From Ficedula albicollis (taxonomy: Eukaryota > Chordata > Aves > Passeriformes > Muscicapidae): DNA of 64,000 nt. The translations under genes were made by a program, and so were the position numbers. Location of the stretch: the NCBI RefSeq assembly GCF_000247815.1, contig NC_021678.1, forward strand, positions 30,481,749-30,545,748. Reading direction: 5' to 3'. Shown piece by piece: positions 9,025 to 20,667 of the stretch (its first letter is position 1; each line of letters opens with the position of its first letter). Under the pieces are notes generated by a model. It searched no databases. It saw nothing but the letters and a program-made list of their open reading frames with translations, and had not been told where the DNA came from.

Positions 9025-12000
9025 GAACAGGATTGCAGATTGTTATAAATGTGGCTGCTTTGTGCCACGAGTGGTGTCAGAATCCTTTATTTCCAGTGCT
9101 GGGATGCTGTGCAGGTGACCTTAGAGTGAGAGCCCTTTCAGCTGAGGGCACAGCAGACTGGTGAGTTTGAGGGGACGAGTGTGGCCTTTGCATTCTGTTT
9201 TCCTATGGCTGTTCAAGCCCAGGTCTCTCTATCTTTGCTGTGCTGACTGATACAAGCTCTGTGATGCAAACAGGGCCCAGAAAATCTTCTGTGTTCCACA
9301 AGGGCCGTTCCCAATTATGCATCTCTTGGAGCACTTCCACTGACAGAGAACCTCTTCTGGAGATACTGATCCACTGCTGATTGGTGCAGAGAGTGATTTA
9401 CCACGTGCAGGTTGGTGTGGCTGCTCCACTCTCTTCCTGAAGCCTGCCCCTGTCTCAGGGACACATGCTCTGTCACGTGCATAGCTTTTGCAGAACACAC
9501 GGCCAGACATTAAACTGATTTCCTCAGTGCATGCAAAGTTCCCTTCAGAACCTGAAATTTTGGATCTTTTCCTTGCCTAAATTCTATTTAGCATCTAAGT
9601 GAGACACAGATAACAAGCTGGCAGGCTGGAGCTAAAATGACCTTTCTTCCAATGAATAACAACTGCGTGTGAAGGGAAACAACTGCATGCAAGGGCTTTC
9701 CATGGGAACCTGAGTCACAGCCCACTCAAGAAAACATGAAAATGCTTTTCCAGGTTTACACCATGTGTGCAGTGTGTTTTGATGTGTCTTGTGATACAGA
9801 CCTGAGTGGCAGCTGAAGTCACCACGGCCCTGGACCCTGCTGTGGGTGATGCTCTCAGGGTTTGCTGCAGAGCTGACCAAACCCCTGCAGGCAGCCTCAG
9901 CCTGGCTGAGAAATTTGCTTTATGCCAGATGAAAATTCGGCTGGACCCTGGGTATAAAATTTGGGAATTTCAGCTTCAGAGTCAGAATATATCTCAGCAA
10001 AAAGAGCCCCTTCAGCCTGTGAGAAGACAGGACCAAGCAGATCATGCTGCTAATGCCTGTCCTCCTGTAGCTCTAGCTGCTCCCTCACTCTGCTGAGGTA
10101 AGCTGGGGAGGTGAATATCTGCTCACAGGTACTTTCAAGCTACTTTGGTAAAGCTGAAAGACAAACCCTTTTGCTCTGTATTTGCACAGCACCCAATACA
10201 GCAGAGTCCTGGTGCCTTCCTGGAGTTGCCAGGGACTTCTACAGCACAAATAACAAGTACATAATGCATCTGCTACAGAGCTCACAAACCTTTCATGTTT
10301 TTTATGTACTAATCTGAACAGCGTGGGCCAGATTTTGATCTTGGTTTGCTGGAGTAAATGAGATACGGGTTTGGCCTCACATCCATGAGATCTATAGTCA
10401 ATCAGTGTTTCTAATGTGCTCATCATGGAAATATCTTGGCATTGTGTGGCTGGCCCACTTCAGTGTGACTAGAATAGCAAAGCATTATATTAAGCAAACA
10501 GAACAGTTTGATTTATAGATTTGTGGTAAGAATAGTTCAGTTTTCCAGGGTGTTCAATTTAATTAACATTCTCCAGGGAAAAAACTGCTATTGTTTCCCT
10601 AACCACATGCCTTCCAATACAAAATAAACTCTTGCTGGTGTGTATGTGCTGCTTAATTATCCTAAATGGTTCCTTTTGAAAGTTGTCTATTGACCTGCTT
10701 CTACACTTCACAAGTGGAGCATATCCTATTCACTCAAGAGTGTGTCTACCTGCACTTAGCAAGAAAGAGATACCAGATGAATTTTAACACTGCTAAAATG
10801 ACGAAACAACCTGCTGCAAGCAGTGTTTCCCAGTGTTTTACAGTTTTACAGTGTTTTACAGTTCCCCTGATTCACTTGTGTGCAAATAAGGCTGCAAAGG
10901 TGGTTTATAAAGTGAATTATAATAATTATAATTATTAGCAATAATATTTGTAGGTCCTAAATCCAGCCACCATTTGATGGTTGGGGATAAATCTACAGCA
11001 AGGAGCTCTGTTTGGATGTTACTGGAGCAAAAGCAGGAGGGCAGGGGACAGTTTATCTGTCTGACCCACTAGGGATCAAATCCTGCTCTTCACATTCACC
11101 TTGAGCTGCCCCACGGTTTTGATCTGCAGTTTTCACAGAGGTGAGCTACAGGAAAAGCAGATCCTGGGCTCAGGTCATCCCTGGCTGCCAGGGCTGTGTA
11201 AATCACACTGCCTTTTGCACCAACACCGTGCCTGACCTGCTGTCTCCATCTTTCAGGCCCTCTCACAGTTTTTCAAGAGTGCCCAGATTCAGAAGAAGAT
11301 GGTGGAGCAATCCTGACTCCGCTTTTCCCCAACATTTAAGTGGAAACAGAGCTGGGCCCAGTGAGTGCTGCAGTGTGGGATGACAGGAGGGTGAGATTTC
11401 GTGGAGTTGAGTCAGTAGTGAGAGCTGGCTGCAGCCGGCTCTGACTGAACACAATAAACAATTCCACTTGCAACATGCTGTACTATTTAAGGGCTCAGAG
11501 ATGCCAGTGGGAGTTTTGCCTGAATAGCAGGCGAATAACAGGTCCTCAGTCTCTATCATGTCTCGTGGAATATCACAGCCCCATGTGTGCTGCAGAGGCA
11601 GATAAGGGAGTGGTGGAGATAAGAGGGAGCTGGGGAGGGCCAGGAGGAGCAGAAGGGCTGTGCCACTGCCTCCCCACTTCTGGAGAGAGCCTCCCTCCAG
11701 CTGGGGAGCTCCCACCCATGCTGGAGACGTCTGGAAGATGCTCTAAGGATGGCCAGGGAAACCGCACAGCCAGGCCCCTGAAATTGTGGATTAACTCTGC
11801 AAAGCAAACTACATGACTGCAATGATTCCCTCTACATTTAACATCTATTCATCTCTGCCACAGTGTCTCCATTGGTGCTGTTTCCCAATGTCCCCTTCTG
11901 TCTAAAAAAGGACCTTAAATTTTAGAGAAAGGTTAGAAATAATTTTTTCTGCTGCACAATGTGCAAGCAATTTATTGAATAGTCTCAGAAATCCTACTAT

Positions 12001-12569
12001 GCTGCTTTCCTCCTGTAGTACTGCTGATTCAAACATAAAGCAGCAGGTTAAAATATATTCATACAACACTAAAAAAATGAAACTCGTCAAAACAAGCAGC
12101 AGATTTCTCCCTAATATTATGGTATACAATTTTTATAAATGTGGAGGCAGCTTTTCTTAGAAGCGTATTTTAAACTCATCTAAATTATATTAAGAGTCAA
12201 GGCCCAATTTGGTAACAAGCTGTGAGACATCAAGGGTTCTTTTAATGAAGAATTCACGCTGGAAAAATGTATGTCACAAGACATATGACTGGATGCCTCC
12301 ATGCTTACTAACCCTTTGCTCCCCATGTACTGATGCACACCGAAGTTAAATCCAGAAAAGGGGGGTCACATGGAACCCTTGACTCCAAATGGCCACTTGG
12401 GTCTCTCCATGAGCACACAGCACTGCAAAACAAAGAGGCATCAGCAAAGATGCCTGAGGTTTGATTCGAATTTTGCTCTAGTTGAGTGATACTATTTATA
12501 CCCTGGGCTAATCAGAACCAGGGCTGTTTCATCATTCTAAATGTCAGGAAAAATATATCATGTGCATCA
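9025..12569. other. Non-coding stretch with minor repeats
   Basis: No gene is recognised. At 10325-10362 a GGGCCAGATTTTGATC start followed by a GGAGTAAAT-type sequence resembles an end of the old palindromic repeat family seen elsewhere in the window. At about 10829-10862 the short unit GTTTTACA is repeated in tandem with slight changes. A 150-codon minus-strand frame at 11263-11715 is low-complexity at its start and matches no known family. Confidence 0.5.
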
Positions 12570-12643
12570 AGGGAGAAATCTTGGCCCCACTGAAGTCAAT
12601 GGCAAAACTCCCATTGATTTCACTGGGGCCAGGATTTCACCCT
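12570..12643. repeat. Palindromic MITE-like element
   Basis: GGCCCCACTGAAGTCAATGG at 12583-12602 pairs with CCATTGATTTCACTGGGGCC at 12611-12630. The second arm's reverse complement differs from the first at two of 20 positions. An 8-base spacer separates them. Outer bases (GGGAGAAATC and GATTTCACCC) also pair approximately. I recall TGAAGTCAATGGGAGT-like palindromes as common old dispersed repeats in birds and reptiles, but cannot give the family name. Confidence 0.65.
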
Positions 12644-15600
12644 GAATAAAAACTCATGTTTCATACACAGCTTAAATGGCAATGGGCTTATCTGTGAGGG
12701 GTTTTAAAAATTGTTTTGGAGAAAAATACATTACTGAAATGCAATTAGGCATTTATTTAGCCTTTACAGAGCAATCAATGCTTTCATGAGCAGTGTAAAG
12801 GAATTTAAGAAGAGAAACTCGAGGCTGAAGTTGTATGATATGCAATTGGGCAATTGTTAGAACACATAATTGAGTGTGATTCAATGTCTCCAAACACAGT
12901 TTCACTAATAAGCTCCTGGGTTTTGCGTCTGGATGATCCAAATGTGAATATTTTTTCCTGCTGGGTGACGTAATAACTCACCAGGACACCAGGGCAGCGG
13001 ATGTAACATATTTGATTTGATGAGCCTGTTGGACAGGAGAAAGAGCTTGCAGTTGTCTCTTTGACTTGCTCTCACACTAATGAAACACAGCCCTGTGTCC
13101 TCTGAAGTCCTGCTGGGCTCCAGCAGCTGTCTTTGGTACTGTCCCCAGCACAGGAGGTGGACAGAGGGTCACTGTGGGCTTTGAACAACGTTAGAAAACT
13201 TTGGTGAAGTCCTCAGCTCCAGCCTGATTTTAAATCAAAAGATTCTTGTCTTTCCTTGCTGGCACGGTAACTGGGCAAAATGTTGGGATTTGTAAGGTTC
13301 TGTGTTTGCTGAGACAATTCACAAGAAGGAAAATAACCTTGTTTTCACTGTCTAATTAGTTCACGGTGCATATTTCTTCAGCTGTGTACTTAATACTTCG
13401 AAAAGTATCATGGGATCAAGAAAACTGCTTTGCATTTCAGTCAAAAAAGGAGCCAGTGGAAAAAAAACCAAACCCATACATGAACAACATTCAGTGATTG
13501 GAAAACACCACATCCCCACTTAAAAGCACTTTCAAAAGATATGTTGTACTCAATGAATCTCACTTCTACTAACCAAAGCCATAAATCTGATGTACAAAAT
13601 GTTCCCTTATTTTGCCTGGATCTATTTGAAGTGATTAATTTTTCACAATTTTCTCTGAAAACCACACTGTGGCATCGCTTCAGCACCAACTGCCCATCTT
13701 GCACAGACACCATTGGTTCCTGAAATACTTGGGTTTCCTGTGAGTTTAGAATGGGTTCCTTCCAAGTATTCACTTTGTCTGATCTTGTTAAAATTATTTG
13801 AATGAACAAAATTATGCCTTTGATGCTATGTTGCGAAAACATTTAATCTATTCTGTTTTCAGCTTTCCTTTGACTGGTGCAAGAAACAAAGCCTGGGAAA
13901 ATAGGCAAACCATGACTTATGGGTGAGTGGCTGGTCACATTTGGAGCTAATTTCTTTTCCAAACATTTATACTTCCTAAGAAAGAGTTTCTCCAAAAGAA
14001 TAACTCCTGGAAGAGGCTAAAGTAGTGGTCAGAGAAGAGGAAAACATGACATTTGATGTAGCCACCTCGATTAAGGTCCTGTCCAATTAGGTTTAACAAG
14101 AGAGGGTTAGAGAATCATCCTAAAATACACTGGGGAGAGGAAAATATTAAGGAACAAAGAAGCCTCTGCCCTCAAAGGACAAAAGAAAAGAATTTCAAAC
14201 CATCTTGACGAATCAGTATAACCACAGCTTGATGGAGAGACAAAAATGGGATGACTCTGGCTCTGAGGATTGATGCTGAGATTAAAAAAGCAAACAGAAA
14301 AATAAATCCTTTCACTTCTAGACCACTGACTTGAATTCATAAGCCAGTTAGTCATCATCATCTGATAGTTACTGAACATGTCCTTTCTGGAACAAACTGG
14401 TGGTCTCTACAGGAGCTCTAGGAGGCATATGACAATATTCAAACCAAACAATTTCCTGCTTGGCATGACTGCTGGCCATCTCCATAGGAAGGCCAAAGGA
14501 GCAAGCAATTAATAACGGGGGAAAATACCAACAATAGCTTATTACTATTATCGTTGTTACTACTAGTGCTATTATTACTGTTATTAATTCACAAGAGGAA
14601 ATTATACAGTTGTCTGAGTATGGCAGTAATTATGCAGTTGAATGGGATTACTGCAAAGCAGGCCTGAGATGAGGGATGCAAGCTGTGGTGGGATTAGGAA
14701 AGCATCTGTGGCTGCACTGACTTGGCGAGGGGCAGAACCAGGGCTGCCACTGCCTGAGACCCAAAAACAGCAGCTCTTATGGCATGAGCTGGGTCCTGCT
14801 TGTGCAGGGGCTGCAGCAGCTCCCACCCTGCCTGGAGATGCACTGGGGTGGGGATCAGTGGCACAGGCTCACCCATGGGTTGTGCCCTTTCTTCTGGCTG
14901 GCCCCCAGCAGTTCAAACCCCTTTTGAGAGAGGATTCCTCCAGAGGATCCCTCACCACCCAGGAAATTGCTGCCAGGCAAAAGCAGGAGTTGCACTGAGG
15001 CTGAGCAAACACCCAGCAGTGTCACAGCATCCTGTCCCAGCCCTGGCTGAAAACACAGCATCCCCTAAGAGCTGCTTTCCCCAGGCCTGCCTTTGCTCTC
15101 CTGTCTTTGGATGAGCAGAATGAAACAGTCACGAAGTCCATCATTGCACTTGTGATCACTTCACCAATGTTTGAAAAGAGGATCATCACCCACTCTGTTC
15201 TAAGGGTTAGAACATAACACTTCATCATTGCTAAGTTGGCCCTAAGGTGGTAATTTAAGTGAGTTTTTATTCAATGCTGATTTATGGTGGCTAAACTAAT
15301 GTAATAAAACTTCCCAGACCCTTTTCATGTGCATTATTGATAAAAACACTCAGTAAAAGAAATGTGTAAATCCATCTTTGTGAGCTCTAATACTTGTTGG
15401 TGGCATCTGTTTTTCATTTAGCAAGATGACTGAAAATGGACTACAAAAAACTCAAGCAGCCAAATGTGTACATGTTATTGTGTAAAAACTGCAATTTCAC
15501 CACTCACTGATAATCAGCCCTGATTTATTTGAACAGACCTTGAGGTTCTGACTTCACTTCTCACCCAGGGCTTCAGTTCAGCAGGGCTTTCCTTAGGCAG

Positions 15601-18600
15601 AGTCCTCCAGGTCTGACCCAGACACATCCATTTGCAACAGCATCCACTGGAAAGGGTTTTGTATATGATAGTAGCAGAGTGAATCAGAAGAATTGAAGTT
15701 TCCATTCAGTCCCAATCTTCTGTGCCTTGGCATATCCTTGGGGCATTTACTGAGTGAGTATGAACATCTTTTGTGCTATCTTATGACAAAATGGCCTGTT
15801 TATGGAATGACACCATTTCTGGATATGGAAAAGTTACCTTTTATCATATATCATGTGTAACGATCACATAAGAGATTAAAAAATGGAGATATGAGGAAAG
15901 CAGGAGTGTGCAGTGGATTACTCAGCACCATGGAAATACAACGTGCAGGAAAAGAGGAGAGTCTCTGGAGACTGTCTGGGTTGTTAGCATTGATAAGAAC
16001 GACTGGGATGTGCTGCTGGAGCTGGACTGGTGCTTGTGGTCAGGAAGGCTTTTGGGGATGCTGCACTTCCCATGTACTAGACAGAGCTTTGTATGTGAAT
16101 TTGTCACTGGCACACAAACAGGGCAGGACAAGTATAAATTAAATAATATTTCTCTGTGCATGGTGGCAGAATCCTTGCAGGTTGATAAAGAGCAAATCCA
16201 GCTGGTTATCTCCCCAGATAATCTCCCAGGCAAAGAACTGGTGCAGCTGTGATGTACCAGGGATCAGATTCCAAACATAGGCAGGTAAGAGCAAGGCAAA
16301 TAGGGCTGTAAATGATGGGAGACATCAGCAGCTTTCCAATATAAATCCACCTAAATCCCCAACAGCAAGGGCTGAACATTTTATTGGGATAGTGTCTAGC
16401 TGTAATTTGAACAAAACTGCTGACAGTTCATAGTCATGAACAATGTGACAACCATGGCACAGGTGCAAGCAGGACAAACTTTCTGCCAAATTTATCATCT
16501 CTGGGTGCACAGTGACAAGTGTTCACCCATCTCAAAACAGAGCTAGGAATCTTGGGCCAGATGTCCATTTAGGATGTGCCCCTCAGTCATTCTCCAGCTA
16601 TTCCAGCAGCTTTTCCTAATGATGCTTCTTTCCAGTTCTGCCTGATTTGCAAATCCACCGCTGTACGGCTGAGGAATGTAATAGAGTTAGATCCTTGGGA
16701 ATTTCAGACCTGCAGGCTTCAATGAGCCTTGGGGGAGTTATCCAGCCTCGGAAGACATCCATCAGGTCCTTATTCCAAAGAAATCCTCCACCATCTGCCT
16801 CATTCCACATGCCCTGAAGCCAGCAGGAGTCCTACCAGATAATTCAATAGAAATCAGCCCAGGACTCACCTAAAAACACACCTGTTCCTTACAGCGTAAA
16901 GTGATAAGCTGCAAAAGGTTTGGGTTTTAATTGGACACTTAATACCAGCTTTGGCAGGTGATTAAACCGTGATTTACTTCCAAGGGAGATAAGAAGTAAA
17001 TTTCTAAGGAATTCTGGAGCGATGGTTTAACAGCATGGTAATTATACAAAGACTTTTTTTGGAAGAACTGGGCAAGTTAAGGGAGAATCAGACATAAATA
17101 AGTGAGTTATTTTTCTTCCTACACTCAGAAGACACAGGAGATTAGAAAATGACAAAAAAAATAGAGCAGTGTTTAAGTAGTTTGAAAATAAGGGATTGTG
17201 AGTGGGCACAAAAGCTGCCCAAGAAATGTTTAATAAGGAGCCAACAAGGAATGTATTTCCACTCCAACTGAAACAGAAGTGGCCAGTGCTATCAGAACAT
17301 CAATGTATACAAATCAAACAATACAGCTTAACTAGCTCCCATGGGTAAAATAAAGAGGCATGAAGTAGGGATTTGTCAGTCATTGAGACCTTTATTAATA
17401 ACAACTGCAGTTTAAAGAGCGTGGGTTCTGGTACTTGCAAACAGGAAGCAGCAGCACTCAAACAAGAAAACCAACATTTCATTGCATGTAGAGGAATATC
17501 ATAATTCAGAAGGAAAAAATAAATTTTTTTTGGAAAACAAATTAAGCTACATGACTACAACAAAGTCTGGGATACTAATAAAGCATTTTTGTATTTTGCA
17601 TTATAGAAATACAATATTCTTAAGTATTGCATTAGAATTGTCTGACTGGTATTGGGTCAAATATGCAATGGATAAAGAGAACAACTGCTCAGAATGGTCA
17701 AAGAATGAGGTTCATCTCCCACACTCACTGGGCTTCACAACAAATTTTTTAATTTTTCCAAGGAGCATTAAAGTAGTTTTTCACCTTTAGGCTTCTGTTT
17801 GGCAGGGGAAGATGATTTCAGACCTCTTGTGGTGATGCTGGCCATAGCCCTCTGAGCAGAAGGCTTTTTAAACCCTTGGGTCTGGGTAACTCTGTGAATG
17901 GGAGAAGAACAGTTTATCCCCAGCACCCAGACATGGACTGTGCTGTTGAATGTGGTGACTATTTTTGGCTAGGGTATCTCTGCTGAACCTTTCCTTTCCC
18001 CTGGTTTGCTTGTGCTCCCACACAAAAAACCTGACGTGACAGATCTACTTTGGGGGACAGTCCTGCCCCTTCAGCATGACATAACCCAGGGAATGGGACA
18101 CAAGGGGCTTGTAGAGCTCATCCTCTCAATGCACCAGGCAGTAAAAAACCTCCTGTCCGTCTGTGGCACCCCTGCACCCCTTCCAGCAATTCCTTTGTCC
18201 CCCTGTGGTCTGGCTGGTTTAATGCCACTTGGATCACGACTACTGTGTTTTGGTTTTTTTTTTGTTTTTTTGTTTTGCAATTGTTCTCCATTGCAAACAC
18301 AGGTGTTTGCTGGGGCCATAAAGCACACACAGCCCCAGACACGACTCAAAGGGGGGGTTTGTACCTGTCTCCTGGCAATTCTAAGTTAACAATTTTTCAC
18401 CTGAAAAATAAATATTTCCCCTTTGTCCTTTCCTCGGGAATACTGAAAAGGGCTGCATCCTGTTTTGTGTAACTAGGTCAAAAGCTGCAGTAATTATATA
18501 ATAATGGCTTGGAAAAGCAGTATTTCAGGACAAGGTGTTTCAAGCCAACAACTTCAGTCATAAGAATGACAATGGTATTTATTGCAGGAAATCCCTTGCA

Positions 18601-19730
18601 AGAAAAATATCTGCCTATTACAGACAGCAATAAAGTAAAAATTTTGCCTTGAGCATATTTCTTCCTAAGGCAGAACAGTAAATATCTGAGCTGTAGAAAC
18701 ATTAAAATACCTGTAACTAGTAAGAATTTACAGTTCTACAAAAAACGTTGTCAACAATGTGTGTAGGTGCTTTAGAGATAAGTAGGCATTTGCCAAAGAT
18801 TTATGGATTACAGTGTTCTGTGACATCATAAAATGTGGGGAATCTGAGCACACGACTATTTGGCTGGTCAGCAAAAGACTCTTCTTAGACCATTAGGCTG
18901 TGCCATTTATCATTCCTAAGGTTATTTCCTCGATAGGTCTTGGAAAAGGTGTTGTATGTCACAAATAGTCTATGACCTCAGAAGTCAGGCTGGGAGCACC
19001 TTTTACTCCATTAGCAGTTGAAGTTAATACCATTTACTTTTTCACAAAGGAAGTAATCACCTCTAGGTTTTAAATGCTTTTTCCAGATTGAAGCTGTGAC
19101 CTCAACTTTAGGATGATGTTGATGTTTGTAATCAACCTTATTTCTGAGTTTGATGATTCATCATACACTCATTATATGTGATTTTCTTGTGCAGTGGTAC
19201 AACGCATTAAAAGCAAATAAAATTAAATATCCTCATTTAAAATAGTTTGAAAGGAAAATCAGTCACACTCACTGCTGCTTTTATTCAGTGTGCTTCTACC
19301 TTCACTTGTTGAAGTCAATGATTTTAGCTGTAAATTTCATGACTATGTAACAGACAGTGATATTAAATGGGATACACTATGGGCACTGGTATTATGGAGC
19401 CCATTCTAGCTCCTTTTATATATTGCATTGCCTCAAAAACAAATTAGAATCTTCAGTCTAAGACAGGAAAGGCCAAGAAGAGCAGAAGAAATTTTATAGA
19501 ATAAGTACAGTAAGGTGTTTGGGATCTATATGGAGAGGTGATCTCTCCATTCATAAATTGTTTTGTGTTCCCCATTCTTCTCTTCCTTTCCCTTTCTCAT
19601 TCCAAAAGGACCTGTCCTGGGTGTACCCACCTTGCAAAGGTCAAGCAGAAACTGGGACATGGCTCTCCTGGTGGAAGCATGACCAGGACAGATTTCCTGG
19701 GAGCCTGTGCAGGATGATGGGACAGGGAAG
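12644..19730. other. Long non-coding stretch, no gene recognised
   Basis: Mostly AT-rich single-copy-like DNA. A degenerate ATT/ATC trinucleotide run lies at about 14537-14590. A TTTTG-rich stretch occurs near 18250-18275. Frames of up to 133 codons (for example 13441-13842 minus and 15908-16252 plus) contain no domain I can identify and lack supporting splice or promoter context. No mobile element was recognised here. Confidence 0.5.
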
Positions 19731-20257
19731 ATCACAGAACCACAGAATATTAGAATGGCACGGGTGGGAAGGGATCTCTAAAGGCCACCCAGTCCAAGCC
19801 CCTGCTAAGAACTGGGGCATCTTCAGCTAGAGCAGGTTGCTCAGATCCCCATCAAACCTGACTTTGGATGTTCCTAGGGATGAGACACCTGCCACATTTT
19901 TGGACAAGCAGTTCCAGTGTTTTGCCATCCTTACTTTAAAACACTTCTTCCTTATATCTAATTTAAATTGAGCCTCTCTTATTTCAAAACCATTACCCCT
20001 TGTCCTTTTGCAATAACCCCTGCTGAAAAGCTTGTCCCCTGTAGGTACTGGAAGGTGCTCTAAGGTGGCCTTCCCTTCCCCAGATGGACAAATCCAACTC
20101 TCTCAGCCTTTCCTCATAGGAGAGGTGTTCAGTTCCTCTGACCATCTTCATGGCCCTCCTCTTGACCTGCTCCAACAGGTCTGTGTCCTTCCTGTGCTGA
20201 GAACCCCAGAACTGGACACAGTACTCCAGGGGAATCCCCTCTCTCAGCCTCACCCTA
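19731..20257 (-). mobile_element. CR1 LINE fragment, 5'-truncated, with ORF2 remnant
   Basis: The left end reads ATCACAGAACCACAGAAT, the reverse complement of the CR1 3' tail, followed by the typical GGGAAGGGATCTCTAAAGG sequence of avian CR1, so the element lies on the minus strand. At 20253-19993 the minus strand still encodes a recognisable end of the CR1 reverse-transcriptase ORF2, with [20 protein letters not shown] and [13 protein letters not shown] in the expected order. The body upstream of that is missing at the right edge. This is the usual truncated form produced by target-primed reverse transcription, and it cannot be active. Confidence 0.93.
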
Positions 20258-20471
20258 GAAATTTAGAGATAAGGTCAAAAAAGAAATGGAAGGGAAAGTT
20301 ACTGGAAAGATCAATCTGTGCCAAGATTTCAGTGTTTTCTCTCTTCTTTTCGTGGAAATGGACATCAGGGGCAAAAGAAATGTCTTTATTGCTGGAAAAC
20401 CTATATGAAACGAAGCAGCAGAGAAGCCATTCTGCACAGAGGGATTGCAGCAGCCAAGGAGAATGGAGGGC

Positions 20472-20667
20472 TTTGCATATCCAGAGTGAAGCTGCTGGGA
20501 AGGAGCTGCAAGGGGATTATGCAAATCCCTGATTGGCTGAGCAGGGGCTGATTGCCAGAGCAGGGGATGCACACACTGCCTGTACCTGGGTAGTGATTAT
20601 GCAAATTACACCCCCCCAGCCAGGGTCCAGGGCAATTGGCTAAATGAGAAAAACTCTGGTTATGCAT
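20472..20667. promoter_or_regulatory. Octamer and inverted-CCAAT motif cluster
   Basis: Two perfect POU octamers ATGCAAAT occur at 20519-20526 and 20599-20606, each inside GATTATGCAAAT. Each is followed by ATTGGCT (an inverted CCAAT box), at 20532-20538 and 20635-20641. A near-octamer in the opposite orientation (TTTGCATAT) is at 20472-20480 and a TATGCAT at 20661-20667. Octamer plus CCAAT is a combination used by histone H2B and some other promoters, but no such gene is nearby. It could be an OCT-factor-bound enhancer or promoter. Confidence 0.4.

Noticed and set aside
8049..9068. Duplicated 84-147 codon minus-strand frames
   Set aside because: They repeat only because the DNA is tandemly duplicated. 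The predicted peptides match no family.
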